A stretch of 64,000 nt of DNA, from contig JAZQGR010000056.1 in NCBI GenBank assembly GCA_045540115.1, positions 11,366 to 75,365 of the forward strand. Direction: 5' to 3'. A program made the position numbers and the translations under genes. Positions within the stretch are counted from its first letter, which is position 1, and the number at the start of each line of letters is the position of its first letter. The notes beneath the pieces are model-generated. The model ran no database searches and had not been told where the DNA came from. It was given only the letters and a program-made list of their open reading frames with translations. Shown in pieces: positions 33,355 through 41,013 of the stretch. The DNA comes from Colimorpha_A sp045540115 (GTDB taxonomy: Bacteria > Bacillota > Clostridia > Oscillospirales > CAG-272).

Positions 33355-34428
33355 TTAATCCTTATCCCTCACCGCGTCAACTACGCTCTTCACGATAATC
33401 GCCCCGATCGGAAAGACGAAAAGCCCCGAAAACCCCATCAATTTATATCCGACGTACATCGCGAAAAGCGTAAGAAGCGGGGAAATTCCGATGCTCTCAC
33501 CGACGATTTTCGGCTCACTGACCTGACGGACGAGCCAAATTATCCCGAAAACAATAAGAAGCCCGGTTGCCGTGTAGCTGTTACCCATCAGATAAAGAAT
33601 GACCGCCCACGGAACAAGCACAGTTCCGACTCCGAGCACGGGCAGAATGTCGATCAGCGCGATAAGCACCGCCAAGGTCAGCGCGTAGGGTATCTTCAGG
33701 ATCAGAAATCCGATAAAAAGCTGAACGAAGGTGATCGTCAGAATGACGGCATACGCCTTGATATACTTTTTCGCCGCGCTCATGAGCTTTTCCTTGATCC
33801 TGAAGAGTCTCGGACGCTTTTCCTTCGGAACAAATCTGACGATAAATCGGTTGATCGAGGAAATGTCGGCGCCGAGATAGAAGGTCGCAACGACGAGCGT
33901 TATGAGAAAAAGGAGTATCCCCGGAAGCGATGAAACGAAGCCCATCACGGCGTCGGGAATCCGAGAAGAAAACGAGGCGAGTGCGCCCTCAAGCATATTA
34001 AGGGATGCAGATCGAATAAAATCGAGCGCTTTCCGACTGTCTATCTTCGACAGTATCGGAATCTTTTCCATCGCTCCTCCGCCTGCATGGATCATATTTT
34101 CGATAAAATCGGCGCCGCCGTCGGCAAGCTCCTTTGCCATATCGGTCAGCTCTGACGCGATCCGACCGAAGAAGATCCACGACAGAGCGAATATCAGGGT
34201 AAATACAAATCCGACTGTCCCAAACGCCGCGACCTTTCGCGGCAGGCGTGTAGATTTGCAGATCCTGTCGATCGTCGGGCGCAAAAAAAGAGCGACCGTG
34301 TAGGCAAATATGAAGGGAAGAAGCGGCGAGAGCAGGAATTTTATGAAAATATAAACGCCGAGAACCGTGACTGCGGCGTACGATATAAGAACGAGATTTC
34401 TTTTGTAGCCCTTCGGCGGCAGATCCAT
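33355..34428 (-). CDS. AI-2E family / YtvI-like membrane protein
   Basis: A 357-residue polytopic protein of the AI-2E transporter family (PF01594 type), closest in look to the sporulation integral membrane protein YtvI. Seven to eight hydrophobic segments are visible, with a long central soluble region (about 85-200). The family motif PYALTLAVLIALIDILPVLGVG with DILPVLGVG and the C-terminal EPKIVGESIGISPLLTL are intact. ATG 34428 has AGGAG ahead. YtvI-like function is an inference from resemblance and from the sporulation genes nearby; transport substrate is unknown. Confidence 0.85.
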   Translation of the reverse strand: MDLPPKGYKRNLVLISYAAVTVLGVYIFIKFLLSPLLPFIFAYTVALFLRPTIDRICKSTRLPRKVAAFGTVGFVFTLIFALSWIFFGRIASELTDMAKELADGGADFIENMIHAGGGAMEKIPILSKIDSRKALDFIRSASLNMLEGALASFSSRIPDAVMGFVSSLPGILLFLITLVVATFYLGADISSINRFIVRFVPKEKRPRLFRIKEKLMSAAKKYIKAYAVILTITFVQLFIGFLILKIPYALTLAVLIALIDILPVLGVGTVLVPWAVILYLMGNSYTATGLLIVFGIIWLVRQVSEPKIVGESIGISPLLTLFAMYVGYKLMGFSGLFVFPIGAIIVKSVVDAVRDKD

Positions 34429-34544
34429 AAAGAGGCTCCTTTCGGCTTGATGAATGTGTACCACGCTCTCTCACCTTCCCCATAAGCGAAAGCCGTTATT
34501 TTCATTATACACCGCAAAAACAAAGTAAATTCACTTTTCGGTAA

Positions 34545-34573
34545 TTGATTTTTCTTCGGTGCTGTGGTAAAAT
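34545..34573 (+). promoter_or_regulatory. Sigma-A promoter of the cyclophilin lipoprotein
   Basis: TTGATT and TAAAAT are separated by 17 bp, 29 bp before the start codon. Confidence 0.8.
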
Positions 34574-34601
34574 AATGGCAGTAATTTATTATGAGGTAAT
34601 T

Positions 34602-35255
34602 ATGAAAAGAATATTTTTGATTATTTTGGCTTCGGTCATGATGCTTTCGCTCTTTTCCTGCAAGAAGAAGGTTGACTATAACGTAACCGAGATCGGCGGA
34701 TACGTCGTTGAGGAAAGCGAGCTTCCGACAAACTACGTTCGTATCGTTATGAAGAACGGTGACGCGATGCTCCTTGAGCTATATCCCGACGATGCACCGA
34801 TAACGGTCGAAAACTTCAAAAAGCTCGTTGCCGAGAAATATTACGACGGCATCATATTCCACCGTGTCATTTCCGGCTTTATGATTCAGGGCGGCGATCC
34901 CGACGGCGACGGCTACTCAAACAACGACCGTCCGAACATCAAGGGCGAGTTTTATATTAACGGCTACAGAAATCCGATAAAGCACGAGCGCGGCGTCATC
35001 TCGATGGCTCGTTCGAAGGATTATAACAGCGCATCAACGCAGTTTTTCATCGTTCATCAGACCTCTGTCAATAACACTAACGCCCTCGACGGACAGTACG
35101 CGTCGTTCGGCAAGCTCCTTGCGGGCTACGACGTGCTCGACAAGATCGCGTCCGTCAAGACCAATTCGAGCGATAAACCGACGTCAAAACAACAAATGGC
35201 AGAGGTAAGATTCGTTACCATCGTGTCGGAACCGACGACGCCCGACATACAGTAA
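34602..35255 (+). CDS. Cyclophilin-type peptidyl-prolyl isomerase lipoprotein
   Basis: A 217-residue cyclophilin, probably an extracytoplasmic folding factor. It has a lipoprotein signal with lipobox LSLFSC (C20), then the isomerase domain with FHRVISGFMIQGGDP (catalytic Arg in FHRV), GVISMARSKDYNSASTQFFIV and a C-terminal IVSEP tail. The N-terminal region after the lipobox (about 21-45) is short. The start ATG 34602 has GAGGTAATT; in-frame ATGs further upstream overlap the promoter and are rejected. It is monocistronic with its own promoter and terminator. Confidence 0.93.
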   Translation: MKRIFLIILASVMMLSLFSCKKKVDYNVTEIGGYVVEESELPTNYVRIVMKNGDAMLLELYPDDAPITVENFKKLVAEKYYDGIIFHRVISGFMIQGGDPDGDGYSNNDRPNIKGEFYINGYRNPIKHERGVISMARSKDYNSASTQFFIVHQTSVNNTNALDGQYASFGKLLAGYDVLDKIASVKTNSSDKPTSKQQMAEVRFVTIVSEPTTPDIQ

Positions 35256-35259
35256 AACA

Positions 35260-35288
35260 AAAATGGCGGATATCCGCCATTTTTTGTT
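35260..35288 (+). terminator. Terminator after the cyclophilin gene
   Basis: The perfect palindrome AAATGGCGGATATCCGCCATTT is followed by TTTTGTTG. Confidence 0.9.
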
Positions 35289-35299
35289 GCTATTTATGA

Positions 35300-35785
35300 A
35301 GGATTACCCGCAATTTTGTTGGAGCAAAGCATTGCCGCGTTGTTAGCCTTCCCCTTGGGGAAGGGGGACCGCAGACGCTGCGTCTGCGGTGGATGAGGTG
35401 TTATAAAACGATGCAACATCGTTTCTATACGGACAGAGGACGCCTGTCCCTACAAAGACGTGCCGAAGCATTGGGAGGTTGTTAGCCTCGCCCTTTGGGA
35501 GATGGTGTAAGAGGCAAAGCCTCGGGCCGGAGAGGGTGAAAAAACAAAGTAACAATGTTTTTTGCGGGAGGGGAAACTCCTCCTTGGCAAAGAGATGCGG
35601 AACGTCGTCTTGCCTTCCCCTCAGGGGAAGGGGGACCGCAGACGCAGCGTCTGCGGTGGATGAGGTGTTCTGAAAGGACGCAAACTGATTTTTGCTATAA
35701 TCAGCTTTTTCATCTGACACCTCATCCGAGGCTCTGCCTCTTAACTTCCTCCCGCTGGAGAAGGTAAAATAATGCGGCGAAGCAT
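35300..35785. repeat. Chain of A- and B-type repeats
   Basis: In the 630-bp gap after the cyclophilin gene: an A unit with second stem CCGCAGACGC/GCGTCTGCGG (35350), a GGACAGAGGACGCCTGTCC hairpin with CCTACAA tail, an A-like unit GCCCTTTGGGA with GAGGCAAAGCCTC (35490), a B-like hairpin GGGAGGGGAAAC with CTCCTCCT, a further A unit with CCGCAGACGC/GCGTCTGCGG (35605) and an inverted unit ending in TAAAATAATGCGGCGAAGC. No gene. Confidence 0.8.
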
Positions 35786-35823
35786 TGCCACGTTTTGCGC
35801 TTTACTTATTACTTCTTCCCTCA

Positions 35824-35863
35824 AAAAAGCACCCTAGCGGAAATGGATTCCGCGGGGTGATTT
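35824..35863. repeat. Terminator-like repeat, left copy flanking the HTH islet
   Basis: AAAAAAGCACCC, AGCGGAAATGGATTCCGCGGGGTG and ATTTT form a stem-loop nearly identical to the one at 36431-36474. This copy has one changed base on the right arm and a weaker T run. The two copies are in the same orientation and enclose the small HTH islet. Confidence 0.8.
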
Positions 35864-35885
35864 TAATTATCGCCCTTTCTCTTTC

Positions 35886-36065
35886 TCAACCAAAATCGTG
35901 TCTTATTCCGCAACCGCTTCCTATTTCTTCAAACAGGCACACGATTCTTTCAATTTTTTCAAAGCATTCTTCATCATCCAGATTGTCGTCCTCTAATATT
36001 GTTTTTATCCTTTCTAACACCCTATAACATTCTTTTTCAAAAAGCTTTTCGATATTTGAGTCCAT
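35886..36065 (-). CDS. Small acidic protein of unknown function
   Basis: A 59-residue protein, rich in Glu and Asp and helical in pattern (MDSNIEKLFEKECYRVLERI start, ending in IGSGCGIRHDFG). I do not recognise it. ATG 36065 has AAAGGAG ahead. An in-frame GTG at 36125 with GGAGG would add 20 residues; both could be used. It lies divergent from the HTH gene, and their shared upstream region carries the operator-like repeats, so the two probably form one regulated pair. It might be a partner or antagonist of the HTH protein. Confidence 0.65.
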   Translation of the reverse strand: MDSNIEKLFEKECYRVLERIKTILEDDNLDDEECFEKIERIVCLFEEIGSGCGIRHDFG

Positions 36066-36146
36066 AATTATTTCTCCTTTATACTCTTTTGTTGAATTGA
36101 TAAGGATTGCTTGCCATAATTTCACAAAAAATACCTCCATTTCGCT

Positions 36147-36224
36147 TATGGGGATTATATCCCCTTAATAATTTAGATTATAACCCCCATAATAATAAAA
36201 GTCAAGTATGGAGGTTATATAATG
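36147..36224. promoter_or_regulatory. Operator-like repeats between the small divergent genes
   Basis: Three related words: TATGGGGATTATATC at 36147-36161, containing the palindrome GGGGAT-TAT-ATCCCC at 36150-36164; the inverse of TATGGGGGTTATAATC at 36176-36191; and TATGGAGGTTATATAATG at 36207-36224, which covers the ribosome site and start codon of the HTH gene. A related word, ATGGAGGTATTTTTTG, precedes the divergent small gene. The consensus TATGGRGRTTATA suits autorepression by the HTH protein. Confidence 0.65.
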
Positions 36225-36419
36225 ATCGTATTCGATAAGCTTTGGAAAGTAATGAAGGAAAAGGGCATATCCACCTACAAGCTTCGTGAGGAGTGCGGAA
36301 TTGACAGCAAGACCGTGCGCCGTCTTAAAGCCAACGAAAATATTGAAACCAATACGCTTGACAAGCTATGTGCCGCGCTTGATTGTAAGATAGAGGACAT
36401 AGCGGAGTATAAGCCGTAA
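36222..36419 (+). CDS. Small Cro/C1-type HTH regulator
   Basis: A 65-residue protein that is a bare XRE helix-turn-helix domain: ISTYKLREECGIDSKTVRRL is the HTH pair and LDKLCAALDCKIEDIAEY the closing helices. It resembles the small HTH_26 type regulators of Firmicutes. ATG 36222 overlaps an operator-like word, with GGAGG ahead. It is divergent from the 59-residue acidic protein and followed by a strong terminator. Autoregulation is inferred from the repeats. Confidence 0.85.
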   Translation: MIVFDKLWKVMKEKGISTYKLREECGIDSKTVRRLKANENIETNTLDKLCAALDCKIEDIAEYKP

Positions 36420-36430
36420 ATTTTACAATG

Positions 36431-36474
36431 AAAAAGCACCCAAGCGGAAATGGATTCCGCGGGGTGCTTTTTTG
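36431..36474. terminator. Terminator, right copy flanking the HTH islet
   Basis: AAAAAGCACCC/GGGTGCTTTTTT stem, with an inner GCGGAA/TTCCGC, placed 10 bp past the HTH stop. It also serves the minus-strand regulator operon ending at 36480. Confidence 0.85.
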
Positions 36475-36479
36475 ATTAT

Positions 36480-37583
36480 TTATTCTTCCTCTTTAGAAGC
36501 AAAGATATTGCAAATATCGGTAATTCTCGGGCTGTACTTGACGGAGTCGAAGCACTGAAGAGGCATGATCTCGTTCATAAAGATGTCGCGGAGCGGCGTC
36601 TTTTTGTTCTTCTGTGGGATCTGAAGCTGAGTCTTCCCGAATCTCATTCCGCGAACGAGCGGAGAGGTGTGGGGGAGAACCTTCGGGAGATTGTCAAACT
36701 CGTTTGCGGCAATCGCGCAATCGGTAAGGCAGTCAAGCGCCTCGTCGGGGCGGTCGAGCGACATAAGAAGGACAGCCATGTCCTTGAGGAGCATCATGTG
36801 CGTATATGCGCCCTCGAAAATATCGCCGTCGGGATAGACCGACTCACGGATAGAACGGGCGACTGAAAGAAGCTCGAGCTTGTCCTTCGACTTCAGCTCT
36901 GCCGAATTATCAACGTACTCCATGATCGCGCTGATGAGGTGCGAGGTGTAGGAGGAAATATTCTCCTTGATGGCGGAAAGCTTGCTCTCGCCCTCCGAGA
37001 TTATCGGGAGCATATCCTCGCGGCAGATCTTTCTGCCGGGAAGCGACATCGCAATTTCACGCGCGCTGTCGGAGTCGCGAAGATCCTCGTAATAGTGCAG
37101 GCAGAGAAGTCTCTTTGCTTCAAGACGGACGGCGTCGTCTGTGCAGTTGCCGAGTATCTCCTCGCCGATCGAAAGAAGCTCGCCGGAATAGTGCTTGACC
37201 ATTGCCGGACGGTCACAGCTCAGGTAAAGACCGTACATAAGAAGACACTTCAGACGGTATTCCTCGGGGAAGTACATTACACCCTCGCGGATAGCGTCGA
37301 GAGCCTCCTTTATATTGCCTACAGCAACCTTTTCGTGGAAAAGGTCAACGTATTCCTTGATCTTGTCCTCGTTGTCGAACTCGTCCATACACATAAGCTC
37401 GTCGGTCGAAACACCGAAATAGCTTGCAAGCACGGGAATAAGCTCGATCGGGGGATAGCTTTCGCCCTTTTCCCAAGCGATAATGTCCTTGCAGTTCACG
37501 TTAAGATACTGTGCGAGAGCGTCCTGAGATATCTCTTTTTTGAGACGGTAAACGCGTATCTTTGCACCCATATTTATAAACAT
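36480..37583 (-). CDS. XRE-family regulator with TPR-like C-terminal domain
   Basis: A 367-residue regulator. Residues 1-65 form a helix-turn-helix (ISQDALAQYLNVNCKDIIAWEKG). The rest is all-alpha, with degenerate TPR-like repeats (for example GNIKEALDAIREGVMYFPEEYRLKCLL and RPDEALDCLTDCAIAANEF). This is the plan of RNPP-like and related regulators, in which the helical domain senses a peptide or a protein. The peptide is not identifiable here. ATG 37583 with AAGGAG is preferred over the internal ATG. It is the last gene of the operon with RNHCP and two esterases. Confidence 0.83.
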   Translation of the reverse strand: MFINMGAKIRVYRLKKEISQDALAQYLNVNCKDIIAWEKGESYPPIELIPVLASYFGVSTDELMCMDEFDNEDKIKEYVDLFHEKVAVGNIKEALDAIREGVMYFPEEYRLKCLLMYGLYLSCDRPAMVKHYSGELLSIGEEILGNCTDDAVRLEAKRLLCLHYYEDLRDSDSAREIAMSLPGRKICREDMLPIISEGESKLSAIKENISSYTSHLISAIMEYVDNSAELKSKDKLELLSVARSIRESVYPDGDIFEGAYTHMMLLKDMAVLLMSLDRPDEALDCLTDCAIAANEFDNLPKVLPHTSPLVRGMRFGKTQLQIPQKNKKTPLRDIFMNEIMPLQCFDSVKYSPRITDICNIFASKEEE

Positions 37584-37593
37584 ATTATTCTCC

Positions 37594-37932
37594 TTATTTC
37601 GCTACGGTGAGAGCGATTATTTTTTTGATATCGTCGGGCTGATCCTTCGCTTCGGTGCAAGCCTTGTTTCGGCGGATCGCGCCGCATTTTACACAGCGGT
37701 GAGTGAGTATATATCCCTTCTTCGGATCGGGCTGAGCCGAAATGGGCTCAAGCTCCCCTCCGCAGTCGCTTGCGCGGTCACCCGGATTTACGTCAAGGTG
37801 ACGCGACCAAAGACAAAACGGACAGTGGTTCCGCGAGGTATATTTTAAGGGACGAACCTCTTTTCCGCAATGAACGCAGATGAATCCGTTGTCGTTTTTC
37901 GAAAAACGCTTTACTTCAAGACCGTCGGTCAT
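37594..37932 (-). CDS. RNHCP domain zinc-ribbon protein
   Basis: A 112-residue protein with the RNHCP signature: RFSKNDNGFICVHCGKEVRP, then SRNHCPFCLWSRHLD, a spacer with DCGGELEPIS, and RCVKCGAIRRNKA. Four CxxC-type pairs could bind two zinc ions. Function of the family is unknown; a nucleic-acid role is often supposed. Its start overlaps the end of the first esterase gene by 4 bp, and it lies 10 bp before the XRE-TPR gene, so it belongs to that operon. Confidence 0.85.
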   Translation of the reverse strand: MTDGLEVKRFSKNDNGFICVHCGKEVRPLKYTSRNHCPFCLWSRHLDVNPGDRASDCGGELEPISAQPDPKKGYILTHRCVKCGAIRRNKACTEAKDQPDDIKKIIALTVAK

Positions 37933-38747
37933 ATTTTCAACCCCGTAATTTCGGCATAAGCCTCAAAATATCTCTCTCCGAGAGTTGCGAGAGCGTCGCG
38001 GCAGAAGTGAATGTCGTCGCCGTTGTTTACCTTTTGGTTGTTCGACTTGAGGTCGCGAGCCATTACCAGCCTTCCGTTTCCGAGAACAGCACAAACGTCG
38101 GCGGTCGCCGAAAGGACCGCTTCGCAGGCGCGGGCATTTTCCTTCTTGTCTCTCCATTCCGAAACGAACTCGGCGGCGATAAAGGGAAGCTCGGGCTCGT
38201 TGCAGAGGGCTCTTATATCGTTAACGGTTGAAGAAAGATTGTTAAAGTATGAATCGTGACGGGTGCCAAAATCAAAATCGGCGTGTTCAAACGCGTCATG
38301 CTCACCCTGATGCCAGAGGAGAGCTATAAAGCGGTTGCCCTCGCCCTTCGCCTCGTTCACCATCTTGGCAAGGCGTGTGTGAAGAACGTTACCGATTCCC
38401 CACTGTCTGCCAGCAAAGCCCGTTCCGCCGGCAGCGGTATTTATTATGAGAAGCTTTCTGCCGTCAGTCAGAAGTCCCGCCTCGACGTATTTTTTTGCAA
38501 AGGTGAGAGCGAACATTCCGTAGTCGCGCTCGCCGTCGTTACGCTCACGGGCAATTTCTGTAACAAACGTGTAAGGCTCGGTAACGAGAAACTTCATCGA
38601 GCCGTCCTCCTGCTGCTCGTAGCCGAATTTTCCGCCGTCGCGCATCATGAGGATCCTTTCGTCGGGAGTAAACGGACGGTTTGTTTCACCGAGACCGTTT
38701 CCCTCGGCATTTGACTGCCCTGCGAGAATTATGATATCGTAAGCCAT
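37929..38747 (-). CDS. SGNH-type carbohydrate acetylesterase (SASA domain), copy 1
   Basis: A 272-residue esterase of the sialate O-acetylesterase / carbohydrate esterase 6 type. The catalytic Ser lies in LAGQSNAEG (S12), the conserved block is LLWHQGEHDA, and the Asp-X-X-His pair is in NGDDIHFCRD. No signal peptide is seen, so the enzyme would be cytoplasmic and act on small deacetylated sugars. It is a close paralogue of the next gene upstream, equal in length. The second gene of the operon. Confidence 0.9.
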   Translation of the reverse strand: MAYDIIILAGQSNAEGNGLGETNRPFTPDERILMMRDGGKFGYEQQEDGSMKFLVTEPYTFVTEIARERNDGERDYGMFALTFAKKYVEAGLLTDGRKLLIINTAAGGTGFAGRQWGIGNVLHTRLAKMVNEAKGEGNRFIALLWHQGEHDAFEHADFDFGTRHDSYFNNLSSTVNDIRALCNEPELPFIAAEFVSEWRDKKENARACEAVLSATADVCAVLGNGRLVMARDLKSNNQKVNNGDDIHFCRDALATLGERYFEAYAEITGLKI

Positions 38748-38750
38748 AAC

Positions 38751-39569
38751 TTATTTTTGTCCTTCCTTTATTTCATAAAAAGCATCAAAATATCTTTCTC
38801 CGAAGATCCGAAGTGATTCGCGGCTGAAGTGACACTTGTCACCGTCGCCAACTGCCTGACCGTTCGATATAAGACCGTAAGAGCTTGCGATCCTGCCGTT
38901 TCCGAGATCGTCGCAAACCTTTTGAGTTGCAGATAGGATCGCGTCGCAGACCTTCGGTATCGTCAGGTACCATTCGTTGCAGTATTCGCCTGCAATAAAG
39001 GGCAGAGACGGGTTGCCCGCCTTGCTTCTTATGTCCGATACGGTAGCGAGCAGATCGTCGTAGTACAGCTGTCCGCGCTTTGAGGCGGGGATCTCCTCGG
39101 TCTCGGGGTAGGCGTCCCCCTCGCCCTGATGCCAGAGCAGAGCGACGAAGCGGTCGTCATCGCTTCTTTTTGCTTCCTTCATCATAAGAAGCAGCCTTTC
39201 GTGAAGAACGTTACCGACACCCCATTGCTTGCAGGCGAAGCTTGCCCCTCCAACGCTTCCGTTGACGATAAGAAGCTGTCTGCCTTCAGAGAGCAGTCCC
39301 GTTTCAATATATTTTTTGGCAAAGGTGAGCCAGAAGGAGCCCTGCTTTTTGCCGCCGCCGACCTTTTCGCGTGCAACTTCGGTTTTGAAAACGTATGGTG
39401 TCGTTACAACGAAGTTACGAGCGCCGTCGGGCTGATCTATATATCCGCATTCGCCGCTGTCGCGCATCATGAGGATCCTTTCGTCGGGCTCGTAAGGGAT
39501 GGCGGTATCGCCGAGACCGTAGCCCTCGGCGTTCGACTGACCTGCAAGGATTATTATATCGTATGGCAT
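38751..39569 (-). CDS. SGNH-type carbohydrate acetylesterase (SASA domain), copy 2
   Basis: A 272-residue paralogue of the preceding esterase, in tandem and three bases apart. The same residues are present: LAGQSNAEG near the N-terminus, LLWHQGEGDAY in the middle and GDKCHFSRE at the C-terminus. The length matches exactly, yet the substrate-loop regions differ, so the pair probably diverged in specificity. The start MPYDIIILAG at 39569 was chosen because it aligns with copy 1; the longer frame to 39653 is rejected. It leads the operon. Confidence 0.9.
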   Translation of the reverse strand: MPYDIIILAGQSNAEGYGLGDTAIPYEPDERILMMRDSGECGYIDQPDGARNFVVTTPYVFKTEVAREKVGGGKKQGSFWLTFAKKYIETGLLSEGRQLLIVNGSVGGASFACKQWGVGNVLHERLLLMMKEAKRSDDDRFVALLWHQGEGDAYPETEEIPASKRGQLYYDDLLATVSDIRSKAGNPSLPFIAGEYCNEWYLTIPKVCDAILSATQKVCDDLGNGRIASSYGLISNGQAVGDGDKCHFSRESLRIFGERYFDAFYEIKEGQK

Positions 39570-39609
39570 GGGGATTTTCCTTTTGTTTGTATAAATTTCG
39601 CGCCGTATT

Positions 39610-39715
39610 TTGTATGGCGGGGCTTGCTCCCGCCGTTTATAAAACAATGTCACTTTTTTCCGCAGGTCTCATTGACCTGCGGACGGCGGGAGCAAGCCCC
39701 CGCCATACGACATTT
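39610..39715. repeat. Large inverted repeat in a divergent promoter region
   Basis: GTATGGCGGGGCTTGCTCCCGCCG on the left pairs with CGGCGGGAGCAAGCCCCCGCCATAC on the right. The inner palindrome CCGCAGGTC/GACCTGCGG lies between them. It is a B-type module with a second palindrome nested at its centre. Confidence 0.85.
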
Positions 39716-39778
39716 CGCCTTAACATCCCCATTATACAATGCTTTTCCGCTTTTTTCAAGAGCGATTTGCCAAAACCC

Positions 39779-39807
39779 TCGACAAACGACCGATTTTATT
39801 ATATAAT
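39779..39807 (+). promoter_or_regulatory. Probable sigma-A promoter of the AlaX-manA pair
   Basis: TCGACA (one mismatch to TTGACA) and TATAAT are separated by 17 bp, 31 bp before the start codon. Confidence 0.7.
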
Positions 39808-39837
39808 GGAGCTATAAAGTGATTTTGGAGCAGATTT

Positions 39838-41013
39838 ATGACCGAAAGAAAAGTCAAAAACACAGAAAGAATATACGAAAAGGACTCGGCGGTGTCGGTT
39901 TTTGAAGCGACGGTCCTTTCCTGCGAGGAGACGGCCGGCGGATATAAGGTGATCCTTGACCGCACGGCGTTCTTCCCGACGGGCGGCGGACAGAGCTGTG
40001 ACAGCGGCACGCTGAACGGCATCGCGGTAAAGGAAGTAAGGATCGAGAGCGGCGAGATAATTCATCTGCTTGAGTCGGAAATCGAGGTCGGCAAGGCAGC
40101 TCTCGGCCGCCTGAACTGCGCCGAGCGCGAAGAAAAGATGCGCTCGCACACGGCGGAGCATATCCTTTCGTCGATACTTCACGAAAAATACGGGCTGACT
40201 AACGTCGGCTTCCATCTCGGAACCGTCGATACGACCTGCGATTTCGACGGCGTTCTGACTCTGAGTCAGATAAACGATGCCGAGGACGATGTCAACAGGA
40301 TAATTCGCGAAAACCATCCCGTTTACCCGATCTTTCCGACCGAAAACGAGCTTAAAACGCTTGAATACCGAAGTAAATTAGAGCTGACCGAGGACGTCCG
40401 CATCGTGATGATAGGAAATGACGGCTCGGTCGATAAATGCGCCTGCTGTGCGCCGCACGTTAAGGAAACGGGAAATATCGGCTACTTCAAGATAGTTGAT
40501 TTTTACAAATACAAGGGCGGCACGCGAGTGCATATTCTGACGGGAGAACAGGCGGTAAAAAGAGCGCGAGACGAGTTTGAGGGAATAAAAACCCTGTCGG
40601 CGCTTCTGTCCGCACCGCCGAACGCACACAGCGTGAGCGAGGCAGCTGAGCGCATTTGCGACGAAAACGAGGCGCTCGAGAGGGAGATCTCCGCGCTGAA
40701 CGAGCGCATAAATTCCTATATCGTAAAAGAGCTTCCCGAAAGCGGCCCCGCGGTCATATTTGATGACAGAACGGACGGCCGAATACTTCGTCAGCTCTGT
40801 CTTTCGGCTGCCGAAAAGGTAAAAACTGCGGCAGTGTTCGGCGGCGAAAACGGGCGGTACAACTTTGCTGTTGCAGGCGAAGGGGTGCAGGAGATCTTTG
40901 CAAAAATGAAGGCGTGTCTGAACGTTCGCGGCGGCGGAAGAGAAATTATCTGTGGTACGGCTTTGGCGTCCGAATGTGAGATCAAGGCGATTTTTGATGG
41001 AGAAAAACTATGA
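39838..41013 (+). CDS. Alanyl-tRNA editing protein (AlaX-L like, with DHHA1)
   Basis: A 391-residue stand-alone editing factor that hydrolyses mischarged Ser- or Gly-tRNA-Ala. The N-terminal part resembles the AlaRS second additional domain, the metal motif HTAEH is at H104-H108 and the second metal cluster CACCAPH near residue 201-207. A coiled segment (about 255-290) and a DHHA1 domain with GGGRE follow. The size suits long AlaX. ATG 39838 has TTTTGGAG. It overlaps manA by 4 bp, so the two are co-translated, without an obvious functional link. Confidence 0.9.
   Translation: MTERKVKNTERIYEKDSAVSVFEATVLSCEETAGGYKVILDRTAFFPTGGGQSCDSGTLNGIAVKEVRIESGEIIHLLESEIEVGKAALGRLNCAEREEKMRSHTAEHILSSILHEKYGLTNVGFHLGTVDTTCDFDGVLTLSQINDAEDDVNRIIRENHPVYPIFPTENELKTLEYRSKLELTEDVRIVMIGNDGSVDKCACCAPHVKETGNIGYFKIVDFYKYKGGTRVHILTGEQAVKRARDEFEGIKTLSALLSAPPNAHSVSEAAERICDENEALEREISALNERINSYIVKELPESGPAVIFDDRTDGRILRQLCLSAAEKVKTAAVFGGENGRYNFAVAGEGVQEIFAKMKACLNVRGGGREIICGTALASECEIKAIFDGEKL

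Noticed and set aside
35343..35720. Several frames with peptides such as PLRGR, SSTTFGG and HHLRW inside repeat clusters (also at 6335, 46830, 55362, 60181)
   Set aside because: They are translations of the A and B modules in different frames; the same peptides recur at all clusters.
36065..36140. Start of the 59-residue protein at 36140
   Set aside because: The codon at 36140 lacks a ribosome site; ATG 36065 (AAAGGAG) or GTG 36125 (GGAGG) are better supported.
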